This document shows positions 8,401 through 16,265 of a DNA stretch of 64,000 nucleotides, piece by piece; position 1 is the stretch's first letter, and each line of letters begins with the position of its first letter. The notes below the pieces were generated by a model. The model ran no database searches. It was not told the origin of the DNA and was given only the letters and a program-made list of their open reading frames with translations. This DNA is from Oscillospiraceae bacterium (GTDB lineage: Bacteria; Bacillota; Clostridia; Oscillospirales; Ruminococcaceae). The position numbers and the translations under genes were made by a program. The stretch spans positions 1-64,000 of the forward strand of contig WRLG01000005.1 of the NCBI GenBank assembly GCA_009777725.1. The letters are read 5' to 3'.

Positions 8401-8684
8401 AGGGCATAGTACATAAGTACCGCCTTTACCGTATCATCGGCATAGCGACCTTTCCTGCCGCCGCACTGTATAAAAATGTCGGCGGCAAGGCGTGAAAAAG
8501 ATAAAACCTTAACAGCGTTGAACCTTTCAGCTCCCAAGCGTTTATAAAGCATTCTGTCATATTCAAACGAAAACTGGTCGGGGATTATAACGATAGCACC
8601 GTTTTCGAAAGCGCGTTTATCAATTCTTTCCATAAGGAGCGAGGACTTACCCGTCCCCGCTCCGCCCGTAATGATATTTAACAT
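5445..8684 (-). CDS. addB: ATP-dependent helicase/nuclease AddB
   Basis: Subunit B of the AddAB (RecBCD-like) complex, which resects double-strand breaks and loads RecA; cytoplasmic. 1079 residues, close to the usual 1100-1160. Walker A GGAGTGKS at residues 7-14. The C-terminal PD-(D/E)XK nuclease has VIDYKSG. The iron-sulfur cluster cysteines typical of AddB are visible: Cys747 in KCPYRYFC and Cys1066, Cys1069, Cys1075 in the tail. The start codon overlaps the stop of the upstream gene by one base (TAATG), so translation is coupled. The partner addA, usually adjacent, is not in this window. Third gene of the operon that starts near 11191. Confidence 0.93.
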   Translation of the reverse strand: MLNIITGGAGTGKSSLLMERIDKRAFENGAIVIIPDQFSFEYDRMLYKRLGAERFNAVKVLSFSRLAADIFIQCGGRKGRYADDTVKAVLMYYALLKVTESKSLNFYGKQARKPRFIDSSLSIIKELALSSISPELLSDKLSFMSGGVKAKTADISVIYSEYVKILTESGFKDELNAVNEAAERAAVSGFFKGHDIFIDEFKSFTADEIALLDVIISAGESVHICLTTEDRGSAGFSVFEAVNSTRSRLVQAAEKHGVKVFETTCEDGVRFKSPEIGFLSKNILRNTRGRYDGVCENVRIYEAVDIYNEADYVCAQIERLIEENGLRYSDIAVVSRRADLYSAIFEGAFERYEIPFYIDENNSVRHKAVMVFVLSALKLAAGKSLTAGDWLRYVKTGFSGLNALDAALIEQYCYKWDVTPKMWREPFIEEEAEEIRLRITKPLFKLSKACFHTTGDRICEAFYDFFADVRLDEAVQAVIADCEPAQPGLLAIAREHKQLWELLCGLLEVFHRILRGRDITLAEFADLFDTAASKLTLSSPPQTLDCVSFMPAHLSRLANPKAVFVIGANDGELPFAAKAEGLFSERDRLALKAAGIELSNGLKAKIADERFVAYNVLSAPSEVLYITYPPADTSGRVLYPSVIVSQTLNMFGNHIKATAEEVPLSSYCVTPRAAYYSFVQNYDKSNTESASLREALSRLPEYSAKIESLARMKADEARFLESNVSAELFGKDKLYVSATSFEDYQKCPYRYFCKKGLRLYPRQKIDMEAMARGNVIHYCLYKLFDALAVNGGSLPAMSDDNIRACINEYMSDYYDKEMGGEYGKTARFKAIYQKLSDTVLEVVLRIREELSQSLFVPSEFEYKIGQDGEPPMKITATDGTEVYFFGTVDRVDTYLSQKGELYVRVIDYKSGTQKFKPSNLLHGLNMQMLIYLFALTDKSKRGGKYKEAFPAGVLYMPAKNHTPSLKRGEVKDGDIQKLKNSTHRPEGLILDDEEIITAMDKNKEGVYLPVSFKKSGEPYEASKNHILNGEQLQELREFSEGLVIKMAESLKRGEIPALPLEESKICNYCEYIGVCGKDD

Positions 8685-10009
8685 TACTTAATAAAATCAG
8701 CCAAAACGCTGTCCATGTTAGGGCAACCGATTTCCTGCAGGCTGTACTGAACCCTTACGGTGGGCTTGTTTATTTTGATTACCCTGTTTAAATCAATCGG
8801 TGTTGCAATCACAACGGCATCGCAATCCACGCGGTCAATGGTAGCGGTCAAATCGCGAACCTGCTCATCGCCGTAACCCATAGCGGGCAATAATTTGCCT
8901 ATGCCCGGATAGGTTTTAAAGGTTTCCGCCAGCTTGCCGACTGCGAATTCACGCGGGTCTACAAGCTCCGCCGCCCCGCATCTTTTAGCCGCGACAACGC
9001 CCGCACCGATTTTCATTTCGCCGTGGGTAAGGGTAGGACCGTCCTCAATGACCAGAACTCGTTTACCGCGGATTAACTCGGGCTTGTCAACGCTTAAAGC
9101 AGAAGCCGCATCGATTACAACAGCTTTGGGATTCACCATCTCAATGCTTCTGCGTACCGTCTGTATATTCTCAAAATCCGCGCTGTCGATTTTATTTATA
9201 ACGACAACGTCAGCCATTCGCAGGGTAATTTCACCGGGGTAATAAGAAAGCTCGTGCCCGGGGCGGTGCGGGTCTACTACCGTAACCATCAAGTCGGGCT
9301 TATAAAACGGGAAATCGTTATTTCCGCCGTCCCACAAAATGACATCACAGCCATTCGGGTCATTTTCTGCGGCGCGCAGAATATCCTCATAGTCAACACC
9401 TGCATAGATGACATTCCCGCGCGCTATATGCGGTTCATACTCCTCCATCTCCTCAATGGTGCACTTATAAGCGGCTAGGTCTTCAATCGCGGCAAAACGC
9501 TGAACCCTTTGCGCTTCAAGGTCGCCGTAGGGCATGGGGTGGCGTATTGCGATTACTTTCAAGCCGTGAGCAATCAGGATTTCCATTATTTTATTCGAGG
9601 TCTGGCTTTTGCCGCAACCTGTCCGCGAAGCACCGACTGCGATTAAAGGCTTCACGCTTTTGAGCATGGTGTTTTTATGACCCATAAGGGTAAAGTCCGC
9701 CCCTGCGGCGTTTACCTTAGCCCCCAAGCTCATAACGGCATTATAAGGCACATCACTGTAGGCGAATACGCACTCATCGACATCGAAGTTTTTAATCAAA
9801 CTCTCAAGCTCGTCCTGCGCGTGGATGGGAATCCCGTTGGGGTATTGCTTTCCGGCAAGGGAGGCGGGGTATTTGCGGTCCGCTATGTCGGGGATTTGCG
9901 CCGCCGTGAAGGCGACTACGTTATAATCGGGATTGTTTCTGTAGTAGACGTTAAAATTATGAAAATCTCTTCCCGCCGCGCCTATAATGATTACTTTTCT
10001 TTGGCTCAT
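8684..10009 (-). CDS. GTPase-like protein related to archaeal cyclic 2,3-diphosphoglycerate synthetase
   Basis: In Methanothermus the homologue forms cyclic 2,3-diphosphoglycerate from 2,3-diphosphoglycerate with ATP; the bacterial role is not established. Visible features are an N-terminal Rossmann-like stretch (KVIIIGAAGRDFHNFNVYY), a central P-loop GASRTGCGKSQ, DVILWDGGNNDFPF as a Walker-B-like region, and VVINKIDSAD resembling the G4 NKxD motif of GTPases. 441 residues, matching the family. ATG 10009 was preferred because AAGGAAAGG is well spaced from it; the ATG at 10018 is too close. Sits between the F420-ligase-like gene and addB in one operon. Whether the cell makes the cyclic metabolite cannot be told from sequence. 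Confidence 0.8.
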   Translation of the reverse strand: MSQRKVIIIGAAGRDFHNFNVYYRNNPDYNVVAFTAAQIPDIADRKYPASLAGKQYPNGIPIHAQDELESLIKNFDVDECVFAYSDVPYNAVMSLGAKVNAAGADFTLMGHKNTMLKSVKPLIAVGASRTGCGKSQTSNKIMEILIAHGLKVIAIRHPMPYGDLEAQRVQRFAAIEDLAAYKCTIEEMEEYEPHIARGNVIYAGVDYEDILRAAENDPNGCDVILWDGGNNDFPFYKPDLMVTVVDPHRPGHELSYYPGEITLRMADVVVINKIDSADFENIQTVRRSIEMVNPKAVVIDAASALSVDKPELIRGKRVLVIEDGPTLTHGEMKIGAGVVAAKRCGAAELVDPREFAVGKLAETFKTYPGIGKLLPAMGYGDEQVRDLTATIDRVDCDAVVIATPIDLNRVIKINKPTVRVQYSLQEIGCPNMDSVLADFIK

Positions 10010-10030
10010 AAAAATCATACCTTTCCTTAT

Positions 10031-11191
10031 TTAAGATGCAAAATTATCAAAATAACCTTGTATTAATACAACAGGAGTACCCTTATCACCCGAGCCGCTT
10101 ATCAAATCGCAAAGGCTTCCTATTAAGTCAGTATACCTCCGCGGGGTTGTGCCTATACTCTTTTCGGCGCGCGGCTTTTTCGATGAGCCTATCAGAGCCT
10201 TTACCTCGTCCTCGCTTTTGCCCGCAAACTCGTTATCAAGCATAAGCTTCAGCTTAATCTCGCTGGGCGTTCCCATTAAGCCCTCCGTAGCCGCCGGTGA
10301 AACAATCGGGTCGGCAAGCTCCCATATTTTCCCTACCGGGTCTTTAAACGCCCCGTCTCCGTAAATCAAAACCTCAATATTCTTGCCCGATGCTTCCCTA
10401 AGCTTCGCTGCAATTGAGCTTACTATATTCTCGCAATCCCTCGGAAACAGCTTTACCGTATCTTCCCCGGACTTATTCGAGCCGAGAAGTCCGTACCGCT
10501 CATTATAGCCGCTTCCGCTTACGGGCTGTGACAATATTTCGTCCAGACCATAAACAATTTCCGCTCCCGCTTCCTTTAAAAGACGCTTAGACCGAAAGCG
10601 CGTATGCACGTCACAGCAGAGCACATTTTTCGTAAATTTCAACACTTGGCGGACATCATTAGCGAAAAGTATACTGACATGCTCGCCGTATGACTTATAA
10701 TGCTCTACATAATCTACGTTGGTAAAGACGTGCTTTGTATCAAAGCCGAATTTTTCGCGGTATTCCTCCTCGGTGAGCAGGTCGGCATAGGGGTTTACGC
10801 CGTGCTCATCAAGCATGTCCCAAGAAACAAGCTCATTTCCGACCTCATCGGCGGGGTAGGAGAGCAATATATAGAGCTTATCACAGCTGCGCGCTATTCC
10901 CTTTAAGACATTTGAAAAGCGGTTTCTTGATAAAATCGGGAAAGTAATGGCAAGCGTTCCGCTCGGGAATTTATTTTTAACGTCCAAGGCGATTTGAGCG
11001 CAGCTTGCATAGTTACCCTGCGCGCGTGCCACTACTGCCTCGGTTACTCCCACAACGTCCCTGTCGTTTAATGAAAGCCCCTCCTCCTTAACCGCATTCA
11101 TGACGCTGTCCGCGACGATTTGAGCTATGTCATCGCCCGTTTTAATTAAAGGAGCGCGTATCCCTCTGGCTACCGTGCCTGTTGTTCTCAT
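10031..11191 (-). CDS. Coenzyme F420-0:L-glutamate ligase-like protein (CofE family)
   Basis: 386 residues matching the F420_ligase family: N-terminal VARGIRAPLIKTGDDI, then DRDVVGVTEAVVARAQGNY, and a C-terminal VLIYGDGAFKDPVGKIWELAD. CofE adds glutamates to F420 in archaea and actinobacteria. In Clostridia this longer form occurs without an obvious F420 pathway, and no other F420 gene is in this window, so the substrate may be different. First gene of a minus-strand operon with a consensus promoter at 11236-11264, followed by the cyclic-diphosphoglycerate-synthetase-like gene and addB. Confidence 0.78.
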   Translation of the reverse strand: MRTTGTVARGIRAPLIKTGDDIAQIVADSVMNAVKEEGLSLNDRDVVGVTEAVVARAQGNYASCAQIALDVKNKFPSGTLAITFPILSRNRFSNVLKGIARSCDKLYILLSYPADEVGNELVSWDMLDEHGVNPYADLLTEEEYREKFGFDTKHVFTNVDYVEHYKSYGEHVSILFANDVRQVLKFTKNVLCCDVHTRFRSKRLLKEAGAEIVYGLDEILSQPVSGSGYNERYGLLGSNKSGEDTVKLFPRDCENIVSSIAAKLREASGKNIEVLIYGDGAFKDPVGKIWELADPIVSPAATEGLMGTPSEIKLKLMLDNEFAGKSEDEVKALIGSSKKPRAEKSIGTTPRRYTDLIGSLCDLISGSGDKGTPVVLIQGYFDNFAS

Positions 11192-11235
11192 ATATTAATC
11201 CGTCCTTTCCGTAAAACCTCTAACCTCTTATTAAT

Positions 11236-11264
11236 AGTATAATACTTTAAGCCCGCAGTGTCAA
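11236..11264 (-). promoter_or_regulatory. Sigma-A promoter of the F420-ligase-like/cPGS-like/addB operon
   Basis: On the minus strand: TTGACA (11264-11259), 17-bp spacer, TATACT (11241-11236). About 45 bp upstream of the start at 11191. Confidence 0.8.
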
Positions 11265-11282
11265 TATTTTTAAGGAAAATAT

Positions 11283-11313
11283 TTTAATAAAGCCCCGCTA
11301 ATTGCGGGGCTTT
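11283..11313 (-). terminator. Rho-independent terminator of the small gene at 11320
   Basis: AAGCCCCGC (11290-11298) pairs with GCGGGGCTT (11304-11312) around a five-base loop. Read on the minus strand it is followed by an AT-rich, T-containing run. It directly follows the stop of the gene ending at 11320. Confidence 0.8.
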
Positions 11314-11319
11314 GCTTCT

Positions 11320-11676
11320 TTATTTCTCCTCTTTTTTGGTTACGCCGTCTGTTATGCTTGTGCCCAGAGCCTCCTCCAAGGATTTTTTCACCTTTGAGGT
11401 ATAGTCCTCGTTTGATACCTCCGTCAGCACGAACGAGTTCTTAGTCCTGTCATATTCAAGCGAAAACTTAACATCTTTCGGAACGCCGTTTTTATCTAAA
11501 GCTTCCTTAATACGCTTATCCGTATCTTTTTCGGAAAGCTTATTGTTCAAAATATTTGAAACAGACGAGAAAGAATTTTTGCCGTAAGTAAATTTACGCG
11601 CGGCGGCAACCCCTGAGTTTCTTGAATAAATTCCGCCGTTAATATGGCTTCTCAAGGAATTAATGCTTGTAATCAT
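11320..11676 (-). CDS. Small hypothetical protein, 118 residues
   Basis: Family not recognised. The N-terminus (MITSINSLRSHINGG) is Ser/Asn-rich, the middle is NILNNKLSEKDTDKRIKEAL, and a predicted amphipathic helix leads to a Lys/Glu tail. There is no signal peptide or membrane segment. The overall look (short, helical, polar, with an alpha/beta middle giving KFSLEYDRTKNSFVLTEV) recalls small proteins encoded near motility or envelope genes, but I cannot assign it. GGGAGTTG ribosome site, consensus promoter and terminator show a real single-gene transcript. Confidence 0.6.
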   Translation of the reverse strand: MITSINSLRSHINGGIYSRNSGVAAARKFTYGKNSFSSVSNILNNKLSEKDTDKRIKEALDKNGVPKDVKFSLEYDRTKNSFVLTEVSNEDYTSKVKKSLEEALGTSITDGVTKKEEK

Positions 11677-11723
11677 AATTATTACAACTCCCGTTATTTT
11701 TTTGAATTTTTTGATTTATGTAT

Positions 11724-11753
11724 ATTATACCATATGTAAACGGCTTTTGTCAA
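11724..11753 (-). promoter_or_regulatory. Sigma-A promoter of the small gene at 11676
   Basis: Minus strand TTGACA (11753-11748), 18-bp spacer, TATAAT (11729-11724). Confidence 0.75.
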
Positions 11754-11816
11754 TATTAATATTTAAAAAATTCAACATATTTTAAATAGAAAAGTTATTT
11801 AAAGGAGAGATTTATA

Positions 11817-11868
11817 ATGTATTGTTCTAAATGCGGCTATAAAAATGCCGAAAATTCAAAGTTTTGCA
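11817..11868 (+). pseudogene. Truncated 5' end of a zinc-ribbon protein gene
   Basis: AAAGGAG ribosome site, then ATG 11817 and MYCSKCGYKNAENSKFC, the standard first zinc knuckle of membrane-linked zinc-ribbon proteins. After residue 17 the expected second knuckle (CxxCG) is missing and the frame runs antisense into cmk. The break falls at the heptad repeat at 11893, so the rest of the gene seems to have been deleted by a rearrangement there. Confidence 0.6.
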
Positions 11869-11892
11869 TTGTGTCACGCGAAGGAGAATTTC

Positions 11893-11930
11893 CTCAAACC
11901 TCATTCCTAACCCCTAAAACCTCCCCCGAT
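11893..11930. repeat. C-rich heptad repeat at the cmk 3' end
   Basis: Plus strand reads as the 7-mers CCTCAAA, CCTCATT, CCTAACC, CCTAAAA, CCTCCCC. The repeat supplies the last codons and stop of cmk and marks the truncation point of the zinc-ribbon fragment. The same family occurs at 14038-14124 inside pcrA and near 17070. Confidence 0.65.
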
Positions 11931-12577
11931 ATTTTCAATATCAAGTCAACGGCTTCATCAAAGTCAAGCTTTGTTGTGTCTGCTAAAACTGCGTCATCGG
12001 CTTGTTTTAAGGGGGCTGTTTTGCGGTTCATATCGTTGTAATCGCGTTTGTTTACATCGGCTAACACTTCATCAAAGGAAGATTTATCCCCTTTTTCCGT
12101 AAGCTCCAGATGCCTGCGGCGTGCGCGCTCCTCGGCGGAGGCGGTAAGGTATATCTTCAAATCCGCGTTTGGCAATACTACCGTTCCTATATCCCGCCCG
12201 TCCATGATTACGTTATTTTCACGCGCTATAGAGCGTTGCAGCTCAAACAAAAAATCCCTAACCGCGGGAATTGCCGATACATCGGACGCACCCATTGAAA
12301 TTTCGGGAGTTCGTATTTTTTCGGATACATCCGCGCCGTTTAAAAAAACATGCTGAGAGCCATCGATAAATCTAAGCTCCGGCTTGATTTTCGGGAGCTC
12401 TTGTATAACCGCGCTCTCGTTCTTGGGTGGTATTTCCTTGGAAATTACATGATAAGCAACAGCGCGGTATAAAGCCCCCGTATCAACATAAATAAAACCT
12501 AAAAGCGCGGCAACCTTTTTTGAAATCGAGCTTTTACCGGCACCGGAAGGACCGTCAATTGCTATATTTATACTCAT
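11894..12577 (-). CDS. cmk: Cytidylate kinase
   Basis: Phosphorylates CMP and dCMP to the diphosphates with ATP; cytoplasmic, nucleotide salvage and RNA turnover. N-terminal MSINIAIDGPSGAGKSS is the P-loop, followed by GFIYVDTGALYRAVAY and the conserved MDGRDIGTVVLPNADLKIYL; the lid has RARRRHLEL. 227 residues, the normal length. ATG 12577 is used because AAAGGA lies at good distance; the ATG at 12586 abuts the site. The last ten codons lie in a C-rich heptad repeat. Follows the flavoprotein gene by 13 bp, so probably one operon with pcrA. Confidence 0.95.
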   Translation of the reverse strand: MSINIAIDGPSGAGKSSISKKVAALLGFIYVDTGALYRAVAYHVISKEIPPKNESAVIQELPKIKPELRFIDGSQHVFLNGADVSEKIRTPEISMGASDVSAIPAVRDFLFELQRSIARENNVIMDGRDIGTVVLPNADLKIYLTASAEERARRRHLELTEKGDKSSFDEVLADVNKRDYNDMNRKTAPLKQADDAVLADTTKLDFDEAVDLILKISGEVLGVRNEV

Positions 12578-12590
12578 AAAAATCATTCCT

Positions 12591-13832
12591 TTACATATTA
12601 TTAGCCGCGCATACCGCCGTGCAGAACGCAATTTGAAGATTAAAGCCCCCCGTATAGCCGTCTAAATCCAAAACTTCCCCCGCGAAATAGAGGGATTTTA
12701 CAAGCTTTGATTCCATCGTTTTGGGGGATATTTCCGCAACGTCAACGCCGCCGCTTGTTATAACCGCTTCGCTGAACGGTCTGAAATCCCGTATCGTAAC
12801 GGGGAACGCTTTCAGCAGGCTGACAAGCGCGGCTCTTTCCGGCTTAGTCACGGAATGGACGGGCTTGTCCCCCGCGACCCCCGATAGTTGCACGACCGTC
12901 TGTATAAGTTTATTCGGCAGTAGCTTAGAAAGGGAATTAGAAAAAAGCCTGTTGGGAATTTCAGCGAAGTCGCGTAGGATTCGTTCATTGAGTGCTTTTT
13001 CGTCCAGAGCGGGTTTAAGGTCAATAAACGCCTTATACCGCCCCCGCTCCATATCGGAAATATGCGCCGACGCGCTTAAAACTAACGGTCCCGATATGCC
13101 GAACCGGGTGAAAAGCATCTCACCCTGTTCACTGAAAATAGACTTTCCAAGCTTAGCATCAAAGATTTTGAGGTTGACATTTTTTAGGGATAACCCCTCC
13201 AGAACAGCACAATAGCTTTCCTCCGCAACAAAGGGGACTAACGAGGGGCGGAGCTTTTTTATTGTATGCCCGGCGGCTTTTGCAAATTTATAACCGTCCC
13301 CGTCCGAGCCTGTTTTGGGGTATGATTTGCCGCCCGTTGCCACTAATACGGATTCGGCGTAAAATGACGTTCCTGAAACGCAGTTAACACCCTTAACCTG
13401 ACCGCCCTCTATAATGAGAGAGCTTACTTTCACATTATTTTTTATTGTAACGCCGCGCGCACGGCAAGCATTTTCCAAAGAAAAAACAATATCGGCAGAT
13501 TTATCGCTTACGGGGAAAACCCTGTTCCCCCTCTCCGTTTTCAGCGGCACTCCGAGCTCCTCAAAAAAATCCATGCAATCCCTTGAACTGAAATTTGAGT
13601 AAGCCGAGTAAAGAAAACGAGAATTAGTCGGAACATTCTCCGTAAATTCGTCAAGACCGCAGTTATTTGTAAGATTACATCTGCCCTTGCCCGTAATCAG
13701 CAGTTTTTTTCCCAAACTGTTATTACGCTCTAAAAGGAGCGTTTTTTTACCCAATTCGGCAGCCGTAACAGCCGCCGTTAACCCCGCCGCACCGCCGCCT
13801 ATTATGATACAATCATAGCAGGCATAGCTCAT
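12591..13832 (-). CDS. HI0933/BaiN-type NAD(P)/FAD-dependent oxidoreductase
   Basis: 413 residues. FAD-binding GGGAAGLTAAVTAAELGKK at the N-terminus, the family signature LLITGKGRCNLTNN, LVATGGKSYPKTGSDGDGY, and a C-terminal FAD motif LDGYTGGFNLQIAF match the HI0933/YhiN family. One relative, BaiN, takes part in bile-acid 7-dehydroxylation, but most members are of unknown substrate, so I do not assign one. The start overlaps the pcrA stop by 4 bp (ATGA), which points to translational coupling; cmk follows. Confidence 0.88.
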   Translation of the reverse strand: MSYACYDCIIIGGGAAGLTAAVTAAELGKKTLLLERNNSLGKKLLITGKGRCNLTNNCGLDEFTENVPTNSRFLYSAYSNFSSRDCMDFFEELGVPLKTERGNRVFPVSDKSADIVFSLENACRARGVTIKNNVKVSSLIIEGGQVKGVNCVSGTSFYAESVLVATGGKSYPKTGSDGDGYKFAKAAGHTIKKLRPSLVPFVAEESYCAVLEGLSLKNVNLKIFDAKLGKSIFSEQGEMLFTRFGISGPLVLSASAHISDMERGRYKAFIDLKPALDEKALNERILRDFAEIPNRLFSNSLSKLLPNKLIQTVVQLSGVAGDKPVHSVTKPERAALVSLLKAFPVTIRDFRPFSEAVITSGGVDVAEISPKTMESKLVKSLYFAGEVLDLDGYTGGFNLQIAFCTAVCAANNM

Positions 13833-16237
13833 ATTTTAACAATCTTGGCATAATTCGCCATCAGCTTTTTAGTCCCCGCCGTATCAAACGCAATCTCCAG
13901 CATCATATCGTTTGACATGACCTTAACCGATATAACCATCCCTTCGCCGAATACGTTATGCCTAACCCTGTCGCCGACCGAAAGCTTTACGGGAGGATTT
14001 TTCTCTTGGCTTTTCGCAGGCTTTAAAAACGTGGCTTTAGTGTTTAGGGGTGAGGCTTGGGGTGCAGACTTAGTACTTAGGGTTGGGGGTTGAGGCAGGG
14101 GATTAGGTGTTAGGGGTGAGGGGGTTAAATCCTCAACGCCGCTCTCCCTCTCGACATATTCATAGGGGATTTCTTTTACAAAGCGCGAGGCTATGTTTCT
14201 GCTCGTATTCCCGAACAGCATTCGTTGCAGGGCGTGAGTAATATAGAGCTTTTCCTTGGCTCTGGTAACGGCAACATAGGCAAGGCGGCGTTCTTCCTCT
14301 AAATCTTCAAGGCTGTCCAAGCTCCTTGTTCCGGGGAAGATTCCTTCCTCCGCGCCTATTATAAATACAACGGGGAATTCAAGCCCTTTAGCGGAGTGCA
14401 TTGTCATGACCGAAACCGCATCGGCGTTGGGGTCAAGCCTGTCGGCATCTGTATAAAGTGAAATTTCCTCTAAAAATTCTGATAAACTGCCCGCTTCCCC
14501 TTGCTCGGCTTTGCCGTTCATGAAAGCGACCATATTTGATTTTAATTCGCGGATATTTTCAAGGCGGGTAATTCCCTCCTCGCCCAAGCTGTCCATATAA
14601 GCCTTATACCCCGTCATATTAAGCAGAGCATCCAAAAGCTCGTCAAGCGGCTTTTCCTCCGCAATAGCCGCCAGCTTCTCAAAAACGGCGGCGGTTTTCG
14701 TAAGCAGGGAAGCTTTTTTTGAAAGCACGGGATAATCATGAGAATTTTTCATAACCTCAACAGGCGACATGTTTAGGTCAAAAGCAATATGTTCAATTAA
14801 AGAGAGCGTACTGTCGCCGATTCCGCGCTTAGGCTCGTTGATAATCCGCCTGAAGCGGAGCATATCGCGGCAGTTGTTAATCACCGAAAGGTAGGCAATA
14901 ATATCTCTGACCTCTTTTCGGTCATAAAACCGAAGCCCGCCGATTACTCTGTATTGCAAGCCGCTTGACGTAAGCGCGCCCTCAATGCTGTTTGATTGGG
15001 CGTTCATACGGTAAAGAACGGCGAAGTCCTTATAATTCCGCCCCTGCTTTACCCCATCTAAAATTTTATTGGCAACAAACCTTGATTCGGAAAACTCGTT
15101 TACTGCTTTGTAAACCGTTACCTTTTCGCCGTCCCCCGCCGCAGTCCACAGCTTCTTTTCTTTCCGTGCCTCGTTATTTTTTATAACGGCATTCGCCGCG
15201 TTTAAAATATTCTGTGTAGAGCGGTAGTTTTGCTCTAACCTTATAACGGCGGCGTTAGGGAAATGCCGCTCAAAGCTGAGTATGTTTTCAATAGTCGCGC
15301 CGCGGAATTTGTATATTGACTGGTCGTCATCCCCCACCGCGCAAAAATTTTTATACTTAGCCGCAAGTAGGGAAACCAGACGAAACTGCGCCGTGTTAGT
15401 ATCCTGATATTCATCTACCATGATATATTTATATCTGTTTTGGTAACGCTCTAAGACATCGGCGTGTTCATCAAACAGCTTCACGGTAAGCCTTATAATA
15501 TCGTCAAAATCCAAAGCGTTGGCTTCGCGCAGGCGTTTTTGGTATTCGCTGTAAACGCGGGCTATCGTCATCTGCCTAAAATCATTTTCGGAATCCTCAT
15601 CAAATAAGTCCGGCGGTATAAGCTTATCCTTAGCGGAGGATATAATACCCGCTACAGATTTCGGCGGGAAACGCTTGTCTGATATATCCAGAGCCGCAAG
15701 GCAGTTTTTTATAAGGCGCAGGCTGTCATCGGCGTCATAAATGGTAAAGTTATTATCATACCCCAGATGAACGATTTCGCGGCGCAGAATACGGACACAC
15801 GCCGAATGAAACGTCGCCGCCGTAACGTCAAGAGCCTCTTTCCCCAAAGCCTGCAAAAGTCGTTCCTTCAGCTCGTTCGCGGCTTTATTGGTAAAGGTTA
15901 TGGCAAGGATATTCCAAGGCTTAACGCGGTTTTCGGCGGCAATGTCCGCAAGCTTTGAAACTTCCGCTTCGTCCTTTTCGCCGTTATAGCTGTTTAAAAA
16001 ATCAATATCCTCAGCACCTATTGAAGCGGGCACATACTCCGAGGCGTAAGCGTTGCCGAATTTCACCATATTAACAATACGGCTCACTAAAACAGAGGTT
16101 TTGCCGCTCCCTGCCCCCGCAAGGACCAAAACTGCCCCCTGCACGGTGAAAACGGCTTTCTTCTGCATATCGTTAAGCCTTGAAAAATATTTATTAAGAG
16201 CGCGCCTTTTCGCGCTTGTAAAAGCATTGGTTTCCAT
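13829..16237 (-). CDS. pcrA: UvrD/PcrA-type DNA helicase
   Basis: 3'-5' superfamily 1A helicase for repair and replication-fork upkeep. 802 residues. Walker A GAGSGKTSV; motif Ia AITFTNKAA; motif II VDEYQDTN; motif III VGDDDQSIYKFRGA; motif IV RLEQNYRST; motif V SVMTMHSAKGLEF; motif VI YVAVTRAKEKL. The C-terminal Tudor-like domain (VGDRVRHNVFGEGMV) that binds RNA polymerase in PcrA is present. Between motif VI and that domain, residues about 705-734 form a Pro/Thr/Ser linker read from heptad-repeat DNA (see repeat 14038-14124). First gene of the operon with the flavoprotein and cmk. RBS GGAGTATAGGTG. Confidence 0.93.
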   Translation of the reverse strand: METNAFTSAKRRALNKYFSRLNDMQKKAVFTVQGAVLVLAGAGSGKTSVLVSRIVNMVKFGNAYASEYVPASIGAEDIDFLNSYNGEKDEAEVSKLADIAAENRVKPWNILAITFTNKAANELKERLLQALGKEALDVTAATFHSACVRILRREIVHLGYDNNFTIYDADDSLRLIKNCLAALDISDKRFPPKSVAGIISSAKDKLIPPDLFDEDSENDFRQMTIARVYSEYQKRLREANALDFDDIIRLTVKLFDEHADVLERYQNRYKYIMVDEYQDTNTAQFRLVSLLAAKYKNFCAVGDDDQSIYKFRGATIENILSFERHFPNAAVIRLEQNYRSTQNILNAANAVIKNNEARKEKKLWTAAGDGEKVTVYKAVNEFSESRFVANKILDGVKQGRNYKDFAVLYRMNAQSNSIEGALTSSGLQYRVIGGLRFYDRKEVRDIIAYLSVINNCRDMLRFRRIINEPKRGIGDSTLSLIEHIAFDLNMSPVEVMKNSHDYPVLSKKASLLTKTAAVFEKLAAIAEEKPLDELLDALLNMTGYKAYMDSLGEEGITRLENIRELKSNMVAFMNGKAEQGEAGSLSEFLEEISLYTDADRLDPNADAVSVMTMHSAKGLEFPVVFIIGAEEGIFPGTRSLDSLEDLEEERRLAYVAVTRAKEKLYITHALQRMLFGNTSRNIASRFVKEIPYEYVERESGVEDLTPSPLTPNPLPQPPTLSTKSAPQASPLNTKATFLKPAKSQEKNPPVKLSVGDRVRHNVFGEGMVISVKVMSNDMMLEIAFDTAGTKKLMANYAKIVKI
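14038..14124. repeat. C-rich heptad repeat translated inside pcrA
   Basis: On the coding strand successive 7-mers such as CCTCACC, CCTAACA, CCTAATC, CCCTGCC, TCAACCC, CCAACCC can be read for about twelve units. Twelve units (84 bp) keep the frame. They encode LTPSPLTPNPLPQPP and following residues between the helicase core and the Tudor-like domain. Composition differs sharply from the flanking helicase sequence and matches the intergenic heptads at 11893. Confidence 0.75.
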
Positions 16238-16265
16238 AAATCACCTATACTCCTTAACGGCTAAG

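Noticed and set aside
12048-13215. Frames antisense to cmk and the flavoprotein gene
   Set aside because: Shadow frames without ribosome sites; the minus-strand genes have complete domain signatures.
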